This document shows positions 56,586-64,000 of a stretch of DNA of 64,000 bases, piece by piece (the first letter of the stretch is position 1; every line of letters starts with the position of its first letter). The stretch is from CAVTRI01 sp963737075 (GTDB lineage: Bacteria; Actinomycetota; Acidimicrobiia; Acidimicrobiales; Palsa-688). The notes below the pieces were generated by a model that ran no database searches, was not told where the DNA came from, and saw nothing but the letters and a program-made list of their open reading frames with translations. Made by a program: the position numbers and the translations under genes. The DNA lies in contig CAVTRI010000002.1 of NCBI GenBank assembly GCA_963737075.1, positions 248,001 through 312,000 on the forward strand. The letters are read 5' to 3'.

Positions 56586-58027
56586 GCTGCAACCTCCTCC
56601 GGGATCATGGTTTGGGGGCGGGCTGGCCGGTGTTGACCTGAGGCGATCAGCCGGCTCGTTGGCGCTACCGCCAACGCCACCCCGGCTGCGATCAGCAGGC
56701 TGGTTCTAAGCCCGGACATGAACGTTCCGGGCTGCGCGAGCAGGGCTCCGAAGATCGCCACGGCCAAGGCGCCCCCGATCTGGCGGCTGGTGTTAAACAA
56801 GCCGCTGGCCGTGCCTGCCTGGTGGCTGGGGACACCATTGAGCAGGACGGCCGTGATCGGCGGCATGATCAGCGGACCCGCTACCCCGACCATCATCATT
56901 AGCAGAGCCAGCGCCCACGCCGGGACGGCCGAAGCGACGACCGCGATGAGCGCCAGTCCCACCGCCATCGCAATGAAGCCAGCGCCGATGACGGTTCGTG
57001 GCCCGAGCCGCTCCGCCAGTCGGGCGCTGAAGGGCGTGAGTGCGGCGCCGATGAGCGCCATCGGCAAGAAAGCGGCGCCGGTTTCGAACGCAGACAAGCG
57101 GTGTACCTGCTGCAGGTAGAGGCTCATCACGAACGGCAGCCCGTAGAAGCCGACGACAAAGGCGAACCCCACCGCCACCGAGACTGGCACGTTGCGGGAG
57201 CGAAACAGGTCCAGGGGCACCATCGGGTGAACTACCCGCGCCTCGACGGCGACGAACGCGGCCAAGGCCAGGACGGCGAAGCTGAAGGCGGCGATCACCT
57301 GTGGGGCGCCAAAGCCCACTGATCCAGCCTCGATAGCCCCGTAGGTTAGTGCTCCCATAGCCGCCACTGCGCTGGCCTGCCCGGCCCAGTCAAAAGCCGC
57401 CCCGCCCCTGGGAGACGGGGCTGTCCGAGCAACCAGCGCTATGGCCACGGCTCCCACCGGCAGGTTGATCAGGAAGATGAGCCGCCACGACACCAACGTG
57501 AGCAGCCCGCCCACCAGCGGACCCGATGTCGAGGCGGCCACGCCCCCCATGGCCCACAGGGCCACCGCCCGCGCCCGGCGCGGCCTCTCCGGGTAGGCCT
57601 GGCTGAGCAGCGCCATCGAGGCGGGCATCATCACCGCCGCGGCTGCGCCTTGAACAAACCGGGCGGCGACCAGGGCCCCGAGGTTTGGGGCCAAACCGCA
57701 GGTCGCCGACGCGGTTCCGAAGATGAGCATGCCGGCTCTGAAGGCCCGTCGGGCGCCGATGCGATCCGACAGCGCACCCGCCCACAGCAGCAGGCCGGCA
57801 AACGCCAGCGTGTAGCCGTCGACCACCCACTGCAGACCGGAGATGCCACCCCCGAAGGCGTGGCGGATCGACGGCAAGGCGACGTTGACCACGACAGCGT
57901 CGAGGGTGACCACGAAGAAGCCGAGCACCGCGGCCGTCAGTGTCAACGTCGCGTGCTCACCGCGGACCCGTGTGCAGGCATCGACTGCCACGGCGGACCG
58001 GCGTCCGTGGAGCGTCGGGGCAGCCAT
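56582..58027 (-). CDS. MFS transporter, DHA2-type drug exporter
   Basis: From ATG 58027 (ATG 58036 is also in frame) the protein has about 481 residues and 14 membrane helices. Motif A is in LLLWAGALSDRIGARRAFRA, and motif C-like RFVQGAAAAVMMPASMALLS is typical of DHA2 proton-driven exporters. The second half has RSRNVPVSVAVGFAFVVGFY and FNTSRQIGGALAVAIFGALL. The following DUF2255, CMD and ADH genes suggest efflux plus breakdown of the same toxic compound. It is divergent from an XRE regulator. Confidence 0.94.
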   Translation of the reverse strand: MAAPTLHGRRSAVAVDACTRVRGEHATLTLTAAVLGFFVVTLDAVVVNVALPSIRHAFGGGISGLQWVVDGYTLAFAGLLLWAGALSDRIGARRAFRAGMLIFGTASATCGLAPNLGALVAARFVQGAAAAVMMPASMALLSQAYPERPRRARAVALWAMGGVAASTSGPLVGGLLTLVSWRLIFLINLPVGAVAIALVARTAPSPRGGAAFDWAGQASAVAAMGALTYGAIEAGSVGFGAPQVIAAFSFAVLALAAFVAVEARVVHPMVPLDLFRSRNVPVSVAVGFAFVVGFYGLPFVMSLYLQQVHRLSAFETGAAFLPMALIGAALTPFSARLAERLGPRTVIGAGFIAMAVGLALIAVVASAVPAWALALLMMMVGVAGPLIMPPITAVLLNGVPSHQAGTASGLFNTSRQIGGALAVAIFGALLAQPGTFMSGLRTSLLIAAGVALAVAPTSRLIASGQHRPARPQTMIPEEVAA

Positions 58028-58130
58028 GCGTCCCATGCTGGAACGAACTGGGACGACTAGGAAGACGACATCTATAGGGGTACTAACAGCCCCTCCCTAC
58101 CGGCGCCACCCGGGCCGTAGGCTGGCGCGC

Positions 58131-58990
58131 GTGGCCCGCGGAAACGAAATCCGCGAATTCCTGGCCAGCCGCCGGGCGAGGATCACCCCCGACCAAGCCG
58201 GCCTCAGCACCTACGGCGGCCGTCGCCGAGTCACTGGGCTTCGGCGTGAGGAGGTCGCCCTGCTCGCCGGCATCAGCGTCGAGTACTACATCCAGATCGA
58301 GCGCGGAAGCGTCCGAGGAGTGTCCGAAGATGTGCTAGAAGCCGTCGCCCGCGTCCTCCAACTCGACGACGTGGAAAGAACTCACCTCTTCGACCTCGCC
58401 CGAGCGGCGAAGCAACGGCCGCCACGAACACGCAGAACCCCCGAACGAGTCCGACCGGCAGTCCAGCGGCTCCTCGACACGATCACCGACGCCGCGGCAT
58501 TCGTCCGCACCGGCCATCTCGACATCCTCGCCGCCAACCGGCTCGGCTACGCCCTCTACTCCGACGTCTTCTCCAATCCCCAGCGGCCGCCCAACCTGGC
58601 CCGCTTCGTGTTCCTCGACCCCCAATCCCGGCTGTTCTACCGGGACTGGGCGGGCATCGCCGATGCCGCTGTCGGCAACCTGCGAGCCGAAGCCGGCCGT
58701 GACCCCTACGACCGGGACCTCACGGACCTCGTTGGCGAGCTATCCATGCAGAGCGAACCCTTCCGGATCCGCTGGGCCTCCCACGACGTTCGCAAATACG
58801 CAGCGGCACTCAGCCCTTCCGCCACCCTCTGGTCGGCGACCTCACCCTCAACTATGAAGCCCTGCACCTGACCGCCGACATCGACCAAATACTGATCGTT
58901 TACACCGCCGAGCCCGGCTCTCCTTCCCAAGAAGCACTGAACCGGCTTGCCGACTGGTCCAGACCTGACAGGACCAGGCCATTGGGCTAA
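58131..58990 (+). pseudogene. XRE/MmyB-type regulator, frameshifted near the 3' end
   Basis: GTG 58131 is preceded by TAGGCT ending seven bases upstream (leaderless). The protein has the HTH LREEVALLAGISVEYYIQIE and MmyB-like ligand domain (HLDILAANRLGYALYSDVFS, LTDLVGELSMQSEPFRIRW). At about 58800 one base is missing. The expected SGTQPFRHPLVGDLTLNYEA, LHLTADIDQILIVYTAEPGS and final helix lie in the other frame to 58990. Without the fix, the C-terminus is replaced by about 17 unrelated residues. It may regulate the divergent MFS operon. Confidence 0.85.
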
Positions 58991-59011
58991 TCCACGTCTC
59001 CCTCCCCAAGC

Positions 59012-59686
59012 TCATGTTTTCGGGAGTCCACGGCTCCGAGCTTTTGACTTCGATCGCCTGGTCGGGTTGGGTACGCCAGAGGCCTGTTCGTCATGCTCGC
59101 GGATGGCACCGTTGATCAGGGTGGTCGCGATCCATTCGAGCGTGTCGACGGCCTGATCTCGATTTATGCCGGCGATGTCGGTGAGCACCACGATGCCGTC
59201 CACCCCGACAACCAGGTGGAGAGCGGCAGTCAGCCGGCGGCGAAGCGGTTCGTCCAGGGTGTCGCTGAGTGGACCGAGCATCTCCGCCACCCACTGGCCG
59301 CGGCGCCCCGGACGCTGGTATCCCGACTGTGGGTCCAGGGAGAGGCGGAGCGCCGTGCGCAGACGTTGCTCGTGCTCGAGGGCGAACTGCGCCGCCCGCC
59401 GGGTGACGAGAGCCGCCCGCTCCGCCGAATCGATCTTGGCGTCTCGGCGCCATGTGATGTTCACATCGTCGGTGGCCCCGGCCCGCACTTGGGCCTCGCT
59501 CAACATGAGGTCCTGACTGGGGAAGTAGCGGTAGGCGGTGGCCCGGGAGATCCCGGCTCGGTCCGCGACCGCTTCTACTGAAGGTCGCGAGCCGGCGCCG
59601 ACCAGCTCGACAGCGGTGTCCATCAGTGCCTGACGGGTCCGAAGCTTCTGGTTGACCCTGCCCGTATCCCACCTTGTGGAGGTCAC
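59012..59686 (-). CDS. TetR family transcriptional regulator
   Basis: GTG 59686 was chosen because TATCAT (59693-59698, minus) ends six bases upstream, giving a leaderless message; a longer start would cross the operator. The 224-residue protein has the HTH with TRQALMDTAVELVGAGSRPS and AGISRATAYRYFPSQDLML, then a C-terminal ligand domain (ALHLVVGVDGIVVLTDIAGI). It is divergent from the DUF3500 gene. Confidence 0.9.
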   Translation of the reverse strand: MTSTRWDTGRVNQKLRTRQALMDTAVELVGAGSRPSVEAVADRAGISRATAYRYFPSQDLMLSEAQVRAGATDDVNITWRRDAKIDSAERAALVTRRAAQFALEHEQRLRTALRLSLDPQSGYQRPGRRGQWVAEMLGPLSDTLDEPLRRRLTAALHLVVGVDGIVVLTDIAGINRDQAVDTLEWIATTLINGAIREHDEQASGVPNPTRRSKSKARSRGLPKT

Positions 59687-59694
59687 GACTTCAT

Positions 59695-59706
59695 GATACA
59701 AGTATC
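59695..59706. promoter_or_regulatory. Candidate TetR operator
   Basis: GATAC AA GTATC is a perfect palindrome overlapping the -10 of the TetR gene. It lies 48 bases before the start of the DUF3500 gene on the other strand. Confidence 0.55.
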
Positions 59707-59754
59707 TACACGAGACTTTTCTTATCTTGCTAGCGGACACTTTCTGGAGGCATC

Positions 59755-60873
59755 TTGACGGCTAACCGTTCGCTGTCAGCCGAGGCCATGGCTGCCGAGG
59801 CGCGTCGCTGGCTCGACGACCTCGACGAGGATCAGCGGGCTCGGGCCTGGTGGCCGTTCCCCAGTGACGAGGAGCGCACCCGGTGGTTCTACACCCCGAC
59901 CGAGCATGGCGGCCTCTCGCTGGTCGATTGCGGTCCGGCCCAGCGTCAAGCGGCCATGCGGCTGCTCGCTGCTGGACTGAGCCCGGCCGGCTACGCGCAG
60001 GTGACGGCGATCATGGGTCATGAGCTGATCCTCGAGCGGCTCGAGGGATGGCACCCGGTGCTCCCGGCTTGGGGGCGACCCCGCGACCCGCTGCGCTATG
60101 CACTGAGCATTTTCGGTGAGCCGGAGTCTCATGCCTGGGCGTGGCGGTTCGCCGGCCACCATCTGTCACTGCACTACACCATCATTGACGGGACGCTGGC
60201 ATCGCCGACACCGGGTTTCATCGGTGTCGATCCCGCCGAATCCTCTATGCCAGCCGGATCTGTGCTGCGGCCCTGCGGCGCGATGGAGGATCTCGGCCGG
60301 CAGTTGGTGCGGTCGCTCGATGATCGGCAACGCGCCGTGGCCGTGGTCGCGGCACAAGCGCCACCTGACATCGTCACCGGCAACCGAGCCGTCCTCACCG
60401 ACGGCCTGTGGGTCACCGCAGCCGACGAGCTGTTTCGAGACGCCGAACGTTTCCCGGGACAACCGATCATCGACCACGTGCGCGCTCGTCACCGAGCGGA
60501 CGAAGCCGCCCTCGATCGAGCATCCGTCACGGCTCTCCGCTGGTCTCGAACACCCGTTGGTTTGCCATGGACAATGCTGCAGCCAGCCCAGCGGGACCTG
60601 CTGTCTGCGCTGATCGGCGCGTACATGGACCGGCTCCCGGACGACGCCATACAGGCGGAGTATTCAAACATCAACGACTCAAGCGTCCACTTCGCGTGGG
60701 CCGGCGACACCGAACCCAGACGCCCTCACTACTACCGCGTCCAGGGTTCGCGGATGCTGCTCGAGTACGACAACAGCCAACGCGACGCCAACCACATCCA
60801 CACCGTCTGGCGTGACCTCGACACCGACTTCGGCGGCGATCTCCTGACCGCCCACTATGCCGCCCATCACTGA
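59755..60873 (+). CDS. DUF3500 family protein
   Basis: TTG 59755 has GGAGG five bases upstream and gives 372 residues. It shows HLSLHYTIIDGTLASPTPGF, FIGVDPAES, then VLRPCGAMEDLGRQLVRSLD and SSVHFAWAGDTEPRRPHYYR, YDNSQRDANHIHTVWRDLDT. These His- and Asp-rich segments are typical of DUF3500. Function is unknown; the His cluster suggests a metal enzyme. It is controlled in all likelihood by the divergent TetR. Confidence 0.9.
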   Translation: MTANRSLSAEAMAAEARRWLDDLDEDQRARAWWPFPSDEERTRWFYTPTEHGGLSLVDCGPAQRQAAMRLLAAGLSPAGYAQVTAIMGHELILERLEGWHPVLPAWGRPRDPLRYALSIFGEPESHAWAWRFAGHHLSLHYTIIDGTLASPTPGFIGVDPAESSMPAGSVLRPCGAMEDLGRQLVRSLDDRQRAVAVVAAQAPPDIVTGNRAVLTDGLWVTAADELFRDAERFPGQPIIDHVRARHRADEAALDRASVTALRWSRTPVGLPWTMLQPAQRDLLSALIGAYMDRLPDDAIQAEYSNINDSSVHFAWAGDTEPRRPHYYRVQGSRMLLEYDNSQRDANHIHTVWRDLDTDFGGDLLTAHYAAHH

Positions 60874-61129
60874 CCCCAATATCGCCAGCTAGCACGGTCG
60901 TCGATCCCCGGCGATTTCTTTTTGAGGGGTCTGCGAGTCCTACGAGCCTTAGCCTCGCCGGCCACACGTGGTCAGAGATCGGCCGGGCCGTCAGCCCTCA
61001 GAGGTTACACAAGAAGCGCGAGGAGACCTTGAGAGACCCCACGTGCAGCCCGACGCGTGTTTCCTACCGCCCGCCGCCGGGTAATCAATCAAGGCCGGTC
61101 ATAAAACGTCGTAATCGAGGTGATCGAGA
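60874..61129. other. Short gene-free stretch
   Basis: Only the likely promoter and ribosome site of the small membrane protein at 61130 are expected here; nothing else was recognised. Confidence 0.5.
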
Positions 61130-61369
61130 TTGCCGTGGTGGGGAACGGTACTCTTCCTTATAGCGGTAGCTGTAGCCATTTGGGGTGTCGTTTCGCTCGC
61201 CGGCTTCGAGACTCGTTGGTTCAGCCGCAAGGGTCGGCGTACTGCTGAAGACCTTTACCCCAAGTACGCCGACTCTCAACGGAAACAGCGCCGCTATGCG
61301 CGCAGACGCGGCGGCCAATGGTCCGATGACGAGCACGCTCCTCAGACTTCCGAACGCACCGAGTCATAG
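61130..61369 (+). CDS. Small membrane protein
   Basis: The 79-residue protein starts at TTG 61130 with a GAGGTG site six bases upstream. One N-terminal membrane helix (about 5-25; GTVLFLIAVAVAIWGVVSLA) is followed by a basic, highly charged tail (KGRRTAEDL, RKQRRYARRRGG) on the inside. No family recognised. Confidence 0.6.
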   Translation: MPWWGTVLFLIAVAVAIWGVVSLAGFETRWFSRKGRRTAEDLYPKYADSQRKQRRYARRRGGQWSDDEHAPQTSERTES

Positions 61370-61494
61370 TGTTGATCCTCTTAGCGCCCGAGTTGGATTC
61401 ACGTGTCAAGGCCGGCTGAAACGGATCCTCTTGCACCGGGCCGATGGGGTCAGTCTCCCGCGGTGCCACCGTGGCAGCCAGGTCGGAGTGCCCC

Positions 61495-62700
61495 TCAGCC
61501 GAGGGACCAGCGATACAGGGCCAGCGCGTTCTGATGGGTAATGGCTGCCACTTCATCCTCTGGTACCTCCCGTAGCTGGGCAGCGAGCGTGTCCTGCGTA
61601 TGAGGCCATGTCGAATCGGTGTGCGGGTAGTCGACCTCCATCATGATGTGCTCCAAACCGACGACGTGGCGCAGCGGCATGCTCAGCTCGTCGTTAAAGG
61701 TGGTGAACCAGAAGTTCCGCCGAAGCACGTCAACGGGCGTGAGAGCACCGAACGCCGCCGGGTAGTCGAGCTGGCGGCCCATGTGTCGGATGCGGTCGAT
61801 CAACATTGGCACCCATCCAAAGCCGCCCTCGGATAAAGCGATTTGCAGGTCCGGGAACCGCTGGAGAATGCCGGAGAACAGCCAGTCGGCGGCGGTGGCC
61901 ATGGCGTTGATGGGGAAGAGGGCACCGAGCACCGCGGGCGCCGAGTCCCTCGACGGCACGATGGTGCTCGATGAGGACCCCACATGAAGATTGATCACGG
62001 TGCCAGTCTCGACGCAGGCGGCGAAAACCGGGTCCCAGTGATTCGTGTAGAGAGATGGCAGCCCGAGCTTCTCGGGGTTCTCCGAGAACGACAGCGCGCG
62101 AAATCCGCGCTCTGCGTTGCGCCGGATCTCCATCGCCGCTACCCGCGGGTCGGGCAGCCAGGTGACCTGATTTGGGATGATCCGGCCCGGGTACGGCGAC
62201 GCCCAAGCCTCGAGGTGCCAGTCGTTGAAGGCTCGCATGGACGCGAGCCCGAGCTTTGGGTCGCGCATCTTCATGAACCGGGTGCCGGCGAAGCCGAAAG
62301 TGGCGGAGGCGAAGTTGAGGGATGCCTCGATCCCGACAGCGTTCATGTGCTTGATCCGCTCGTCGATCTTGTAGACGGCGGGGTGCAGATCATCGAAGTT
62401 GACCTGTCCGATATACGCATGACCTGGCTCGAACCCCACCCACGAGTCAGAGCCGAGCAGGGGGACACGCTCGTGGTCGAACACCCACCAGTCGTTGCTG
62501 TCGTCGTCGCGTTCGACATGGGGGGCATCGGCGGCGAACTTGGCCGGCAAGCGGCCGACGAACAGATCGGGCGGTTCGGTGACGTGGTCGTCCACCGACA
62601 CCACCCGGTACCGCCGAATCGGCGATGGGAGTTCCTGCCGCTTGCGAAGCTCCGGTCGCTCTCCTGCGAACGACAGGATCTTTTCGAGCAGGTCAGCCAT
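61495..62700 (-). CDS. Amidohydrolase family protein
   Basis: The 401-residue protein has VVSVDDHVTEPPDLF (the first metal-binding strand, with DxH-like DDH), INLHVGSSS, SEGGFGWVPMLIDRI and MEVDYPHTDSTWP near the end. This is the ACMSD/2,3-dihydroxybenzoate decarboxylase branch of amidohydrolases, with His and Asp ligands for one metal. It may decarboxylate or hydrolyse an aromatic acid. It is divergent from a TetR gene with a strong promoter/operator between. Confidence 0.92.
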   Translation of the reverse strand: MADLLEKILSFAGERPELRKRQELPSPIRRYRVVSVDDHVTEPPDLFVGRLPAKFAADAPHVERDDDSNDWWVFDHERVPLLGSDSWVGFEPGHAYIGQVNFDDLHPAVYKIDERIKHMNAVGIEASLNFASATFGFAGTRFMKMRDPKLGLASMRAFNDWHLEAWASPYPGRIIPNQVTWLPDPRVAAMEIRRNAERGFRALSFSENPEKLGLPSLYTNHWDPVFAACVETGTVINLHVGSSSSTIVPSRDSAPAVLGALFPINAMATAADWLFSGILQRFPDLQIALSEGGFGWVPMLIDRIRHMGRQLDYPAAFGALTPVDVLRRNFWFTTFNDELSMPLRHVVGLEHIMMEVDYPHTDSTWPHTQDTLAAQLREVPEDEVAAITHQNALALYRWSLG

Positions 62701-63008
62701 TCCAGTTCGTTCCTTTCTCGCGCCTGCGGCGTTGTCCCGGATGCGGAACCATGAACCCAGTCTTGTCGCGAAGGTGGGCGGCCGGCGTCATAGGAGTCGT
62801 TGCTGCCAGGGGTGTTCAGGTTCCAGCACTCGGCGATCCTCCAGATCGAAAGCGGCTCCCAGGAACGAGACCCAGCGACGGAGACCCTCGCAAGGCTACG
62901 CGTCGGGGTTACCGCATGCCCCCTGATCGGCGGATACAGCGCAAGATCGACCACAAGTGGAGGCACCCTCCAGTCACGCCATGTGAGCCGCCATGCCCTT
63001 GCAAGGCC
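62701..63008. other. Spacer upstream of the TetR promoter
   Basis: No gene fits. It should contain the amidohydrolase promoter. The TetR-type operators at its right side may also control the amidohydrolase. Confidence 0.5.
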
Positions 63009-63037
63009 TTGACTTCCTATTGTTGATAGGCTATCAT
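63009..63037 (+). promoter_or_regulatory. Strong promoter of the TetR gene
   Basis: TTGACT (63009-63014), 17-base spacer, TATCAT (63032-63037). The GTG at 63045 is seven bases beyond, at the expected transcription start, so the message should be leaderless. Confidence 0.75.
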
Positions 63038-63052
63038 CCTATCAGTGATAGG
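63024..63052. promoter_or_regulatory. Two tetO-like operators over -10 and +1
   Basis: TGATAG G CTATCA (63024-63036) and CCTATCA G TGATAGG (63038-63052). The second contains CTATCAGTGATAG, the core found in the classical tet operators of tetracycline-resistance elements. Both would block the promoter when bound. Confidence 0.8.
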
Positions 63053-63638
63053 GGCAACGGACCGGGTGGCACAGCGACGGGAAGCCAAGGTGGCGTCGAT
63101 CATCGCCGCCGCGTGGAGGCTCGCGCAGGACAACGGCGTGGCCGGTCTGTCGCTTCATGCACTGGCGCGCGAGCTCGGGATGCGGCAGCCGTCGCTGTAC
63201 GAGTACTTCGACTCCAAACACGCGCTTTACGACGCAATGTTCGCCGACGGCAATCGCCAGCTCCTTGCACGTCTCGACTCGGTCGCGTTGCCGCGGAACC
63301 CGCGCGCCGCGCTGAAGAAGTTCATGCGCACCCTCGTCGAGTTCTCCATGGAAAACCCGGCCCGTAGCGAGTTGCTGTTCCAACGTCACATCCCGGGTTT
63401 CACACCCTCAGCCCAGTCGTACGCCCTGGCCGAGGAAGCGCTCCAGCGGGCCGTGAAGGTCATCCATGAAGCAGGCGTCACCCAACCGGGTGATGTCGAC
63501 TGCATCGTCGCCATGGTCGCGGGAATCATCGAAGCGCAGATGGCAAATGAACCGGGCGGCACACGCTGGAGCCGTCATCTCAACCGCCTCGTCGATCTCT
63601 ACGTCGACGACGCACTAGCGAGGAAGGCTTATCAATGA
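63045..63638 (+). CDS. TetR family transcriptional regulator
   Basis: The 197-residue protein begins at GTG 63045 (leaderless); GTG 63066 is an alternative if translation needs a leader. The HTH reads SLHALARELGMRQPSLYEYF, and the rest (VEFSMENPARSELLFQRHIP, VDCIVAMVAGIIEAQMANEP) is a TetR ligand domain of the TetR_C_13-like group. It overlaps the next gene by four bases, so it controls itself together with that enzyme, and possibly the divergent amidohydrolase. Confidence 0.93.
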   Translation: MIGATDRVAQRREAKVASIIAAAWRLAQDNGVAGLSLHALARELGMRQPSLYEYFDSKHALYDAMFADGNRQLLARLDSVALPRNPRAALKKFMRTLVEFSMENPARSELLFQRHIPGFTPSAQSYALAEEALQRAVKVIHEAGVTQPGDVDCIVAMVAGIIEAQMANEPGGTRWSRHLNRLVDLYVDDALARKAYQ

Positions 63639-64000
63639 ATGCCACGCGCATCACCCGACCAGAAGCTCGCATCATCGCCGAGGAGGAGTGGGTGCGATTC
63701 GCCGATGCCGCGGCGTCGCTCACGCCCCAGGAATGGACGAGACAGACCGACTGCGCCGCGTGGGATGTCCGCCAGATGCTGCTCCACGTCCTCGGTTCGG
63801 GCTACGCGCAAGCATCGGTCCGCCAGTTCGTACGACAGTTGCGCAAGGGGTTGCCGCTCAACAAGGAGATCGATTCGCACCACTGGGTTGACGGGATGAA
63901 CGAGTTCCAGATCCGCGAGCGTGACCAGCTGTCGACCGAGCAGATCGTAGAGCAGCTGCGCGCGATCGGACCGAGGGCAGTACGGGGTCGTTGGCGCACG
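63635..64000 (+). CDS. Maleylpyruvate isomerase/DinB-like mycothiol-dependent enzyme (partial)
   Basis: The ATG overlaps the TetR stop (ATGA). The visible 122 residues include EWVRFADAAASLTPQEWTRQ, then CAAWDVRQMLLHVLGSGYAQ and ASVRQFVRQLRKGLPLN, as in the MDMPI N-terminal/DinB-like four-helix fold with a His metal ligand. The C-terminal half is beyond the window. Such enzymes use mycothiol in isomerisation of maleylpyruvate or in detoxification. Confidence 0.88.
   Translation, partial: MNATRITRPEARIIAEEEWVRFADAAASLTPQEWTRQTDCAAWDVRQMLLHVLGSGYAQASVRQFVRQLRKGLPLNKEIDSHHWVDGMNEFQIRERDQLSTEQIVEQLRAIGPRAVRGRWRT

Overview
The window is GC-rich DNA from an actinomycete. The signs are a mycothiol-dependent maleylpyruvate isomerase-like enzyme, a DUF222/HNH protein, DUF6529 with a Tat-type Rieske protein, an LLM flavin oxidoreductase, many TetR regulators, and many starts that look leaderless (a TANNNT -10 hexamer 6-8 bases before the start codon). 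The mix, including the LysM/M23-like anti-sigma protein, would fit Acidimicrobiia or a relative, but nothing here fixes the genus.

Layout. 1-9481: soil-type metabolic and regulatory genes (DUF1330, SDR plus TetR, SRPBCC, RibD/DHFR-like), a small pseudogene patch (1770-2447), a coupled two-gene cassette of unknown function (2570-3966), and a four-overlap export operon (lipoprotein, small ORF, adaptor, ABC ATPase, FtsX/MacB permease) read on the minus strand. 9655-11509: a divergent two-component system likely to control that operon. 11518-13026: an intact-looking IS3-family element with inverted repeats and a slippery heptamer. 13090-16055: a frameshifted methyltransferase, an ArsR/SRPBCC pair, two DHFR-like reductases and a cupin remnant. 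16198-20888: alpha/beta hydrolase, a frameshifted IS110 transposase with a structured non-coding flank, a methyltransferase and an HD/LuxR regulator.

21627-30616 looks like a defence island: a HigB/HigA toxin-antitoxin pair whose antitoxin carries an ImmA/IrrE protease domain, a sce7725-like beta-family protein, a sce7726-like PD-(D/E)xK protein, a type III restriction-modification system (mod, res) and an unassigned gene. 30869-34109 holds an unusual candidate mobile unit: an excisionase-like HTH protein, a recombinase-like protein without an obvious catalytic tyrosine, and a DDE-type transposase with zinc-binding cysteines, stopping short of an initiator tRNA gene (34324-34397).

34462-47717 is core-like: LLM oxidoreductase, an ECF sigma factor overlapping an anti-sigma/LysM fusion, a VOC protein behind a MerR-type promoter, an FAD/Fe-S D-lactate dehydrogenase-like enzyme divergent from a PutA-type proline catabolic enzyme, a methyltransferase, and a frameshifted HNH gene. 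47908-64000 carries catabolic genes (epoxide-hydrolase-like, acyl-CoA dehydrogenase, metallo-hydrolase, enoyl-CoA hydratase, alcohol dehydrogenase, carboxymuconolactone decarboxylase, amidohydrolase) mixed with TetR/XRE regulators sitting beside clear palindromic operators, a Rieske/DUF6529 redox operon and an MFS exporter.

Several genes are broken by single-base shifts, three of them at G/C runs. These may be real pseudogenes or assembly errors, and the entries say which runs to check. No rRNA gene and no CRISPR array was seen.
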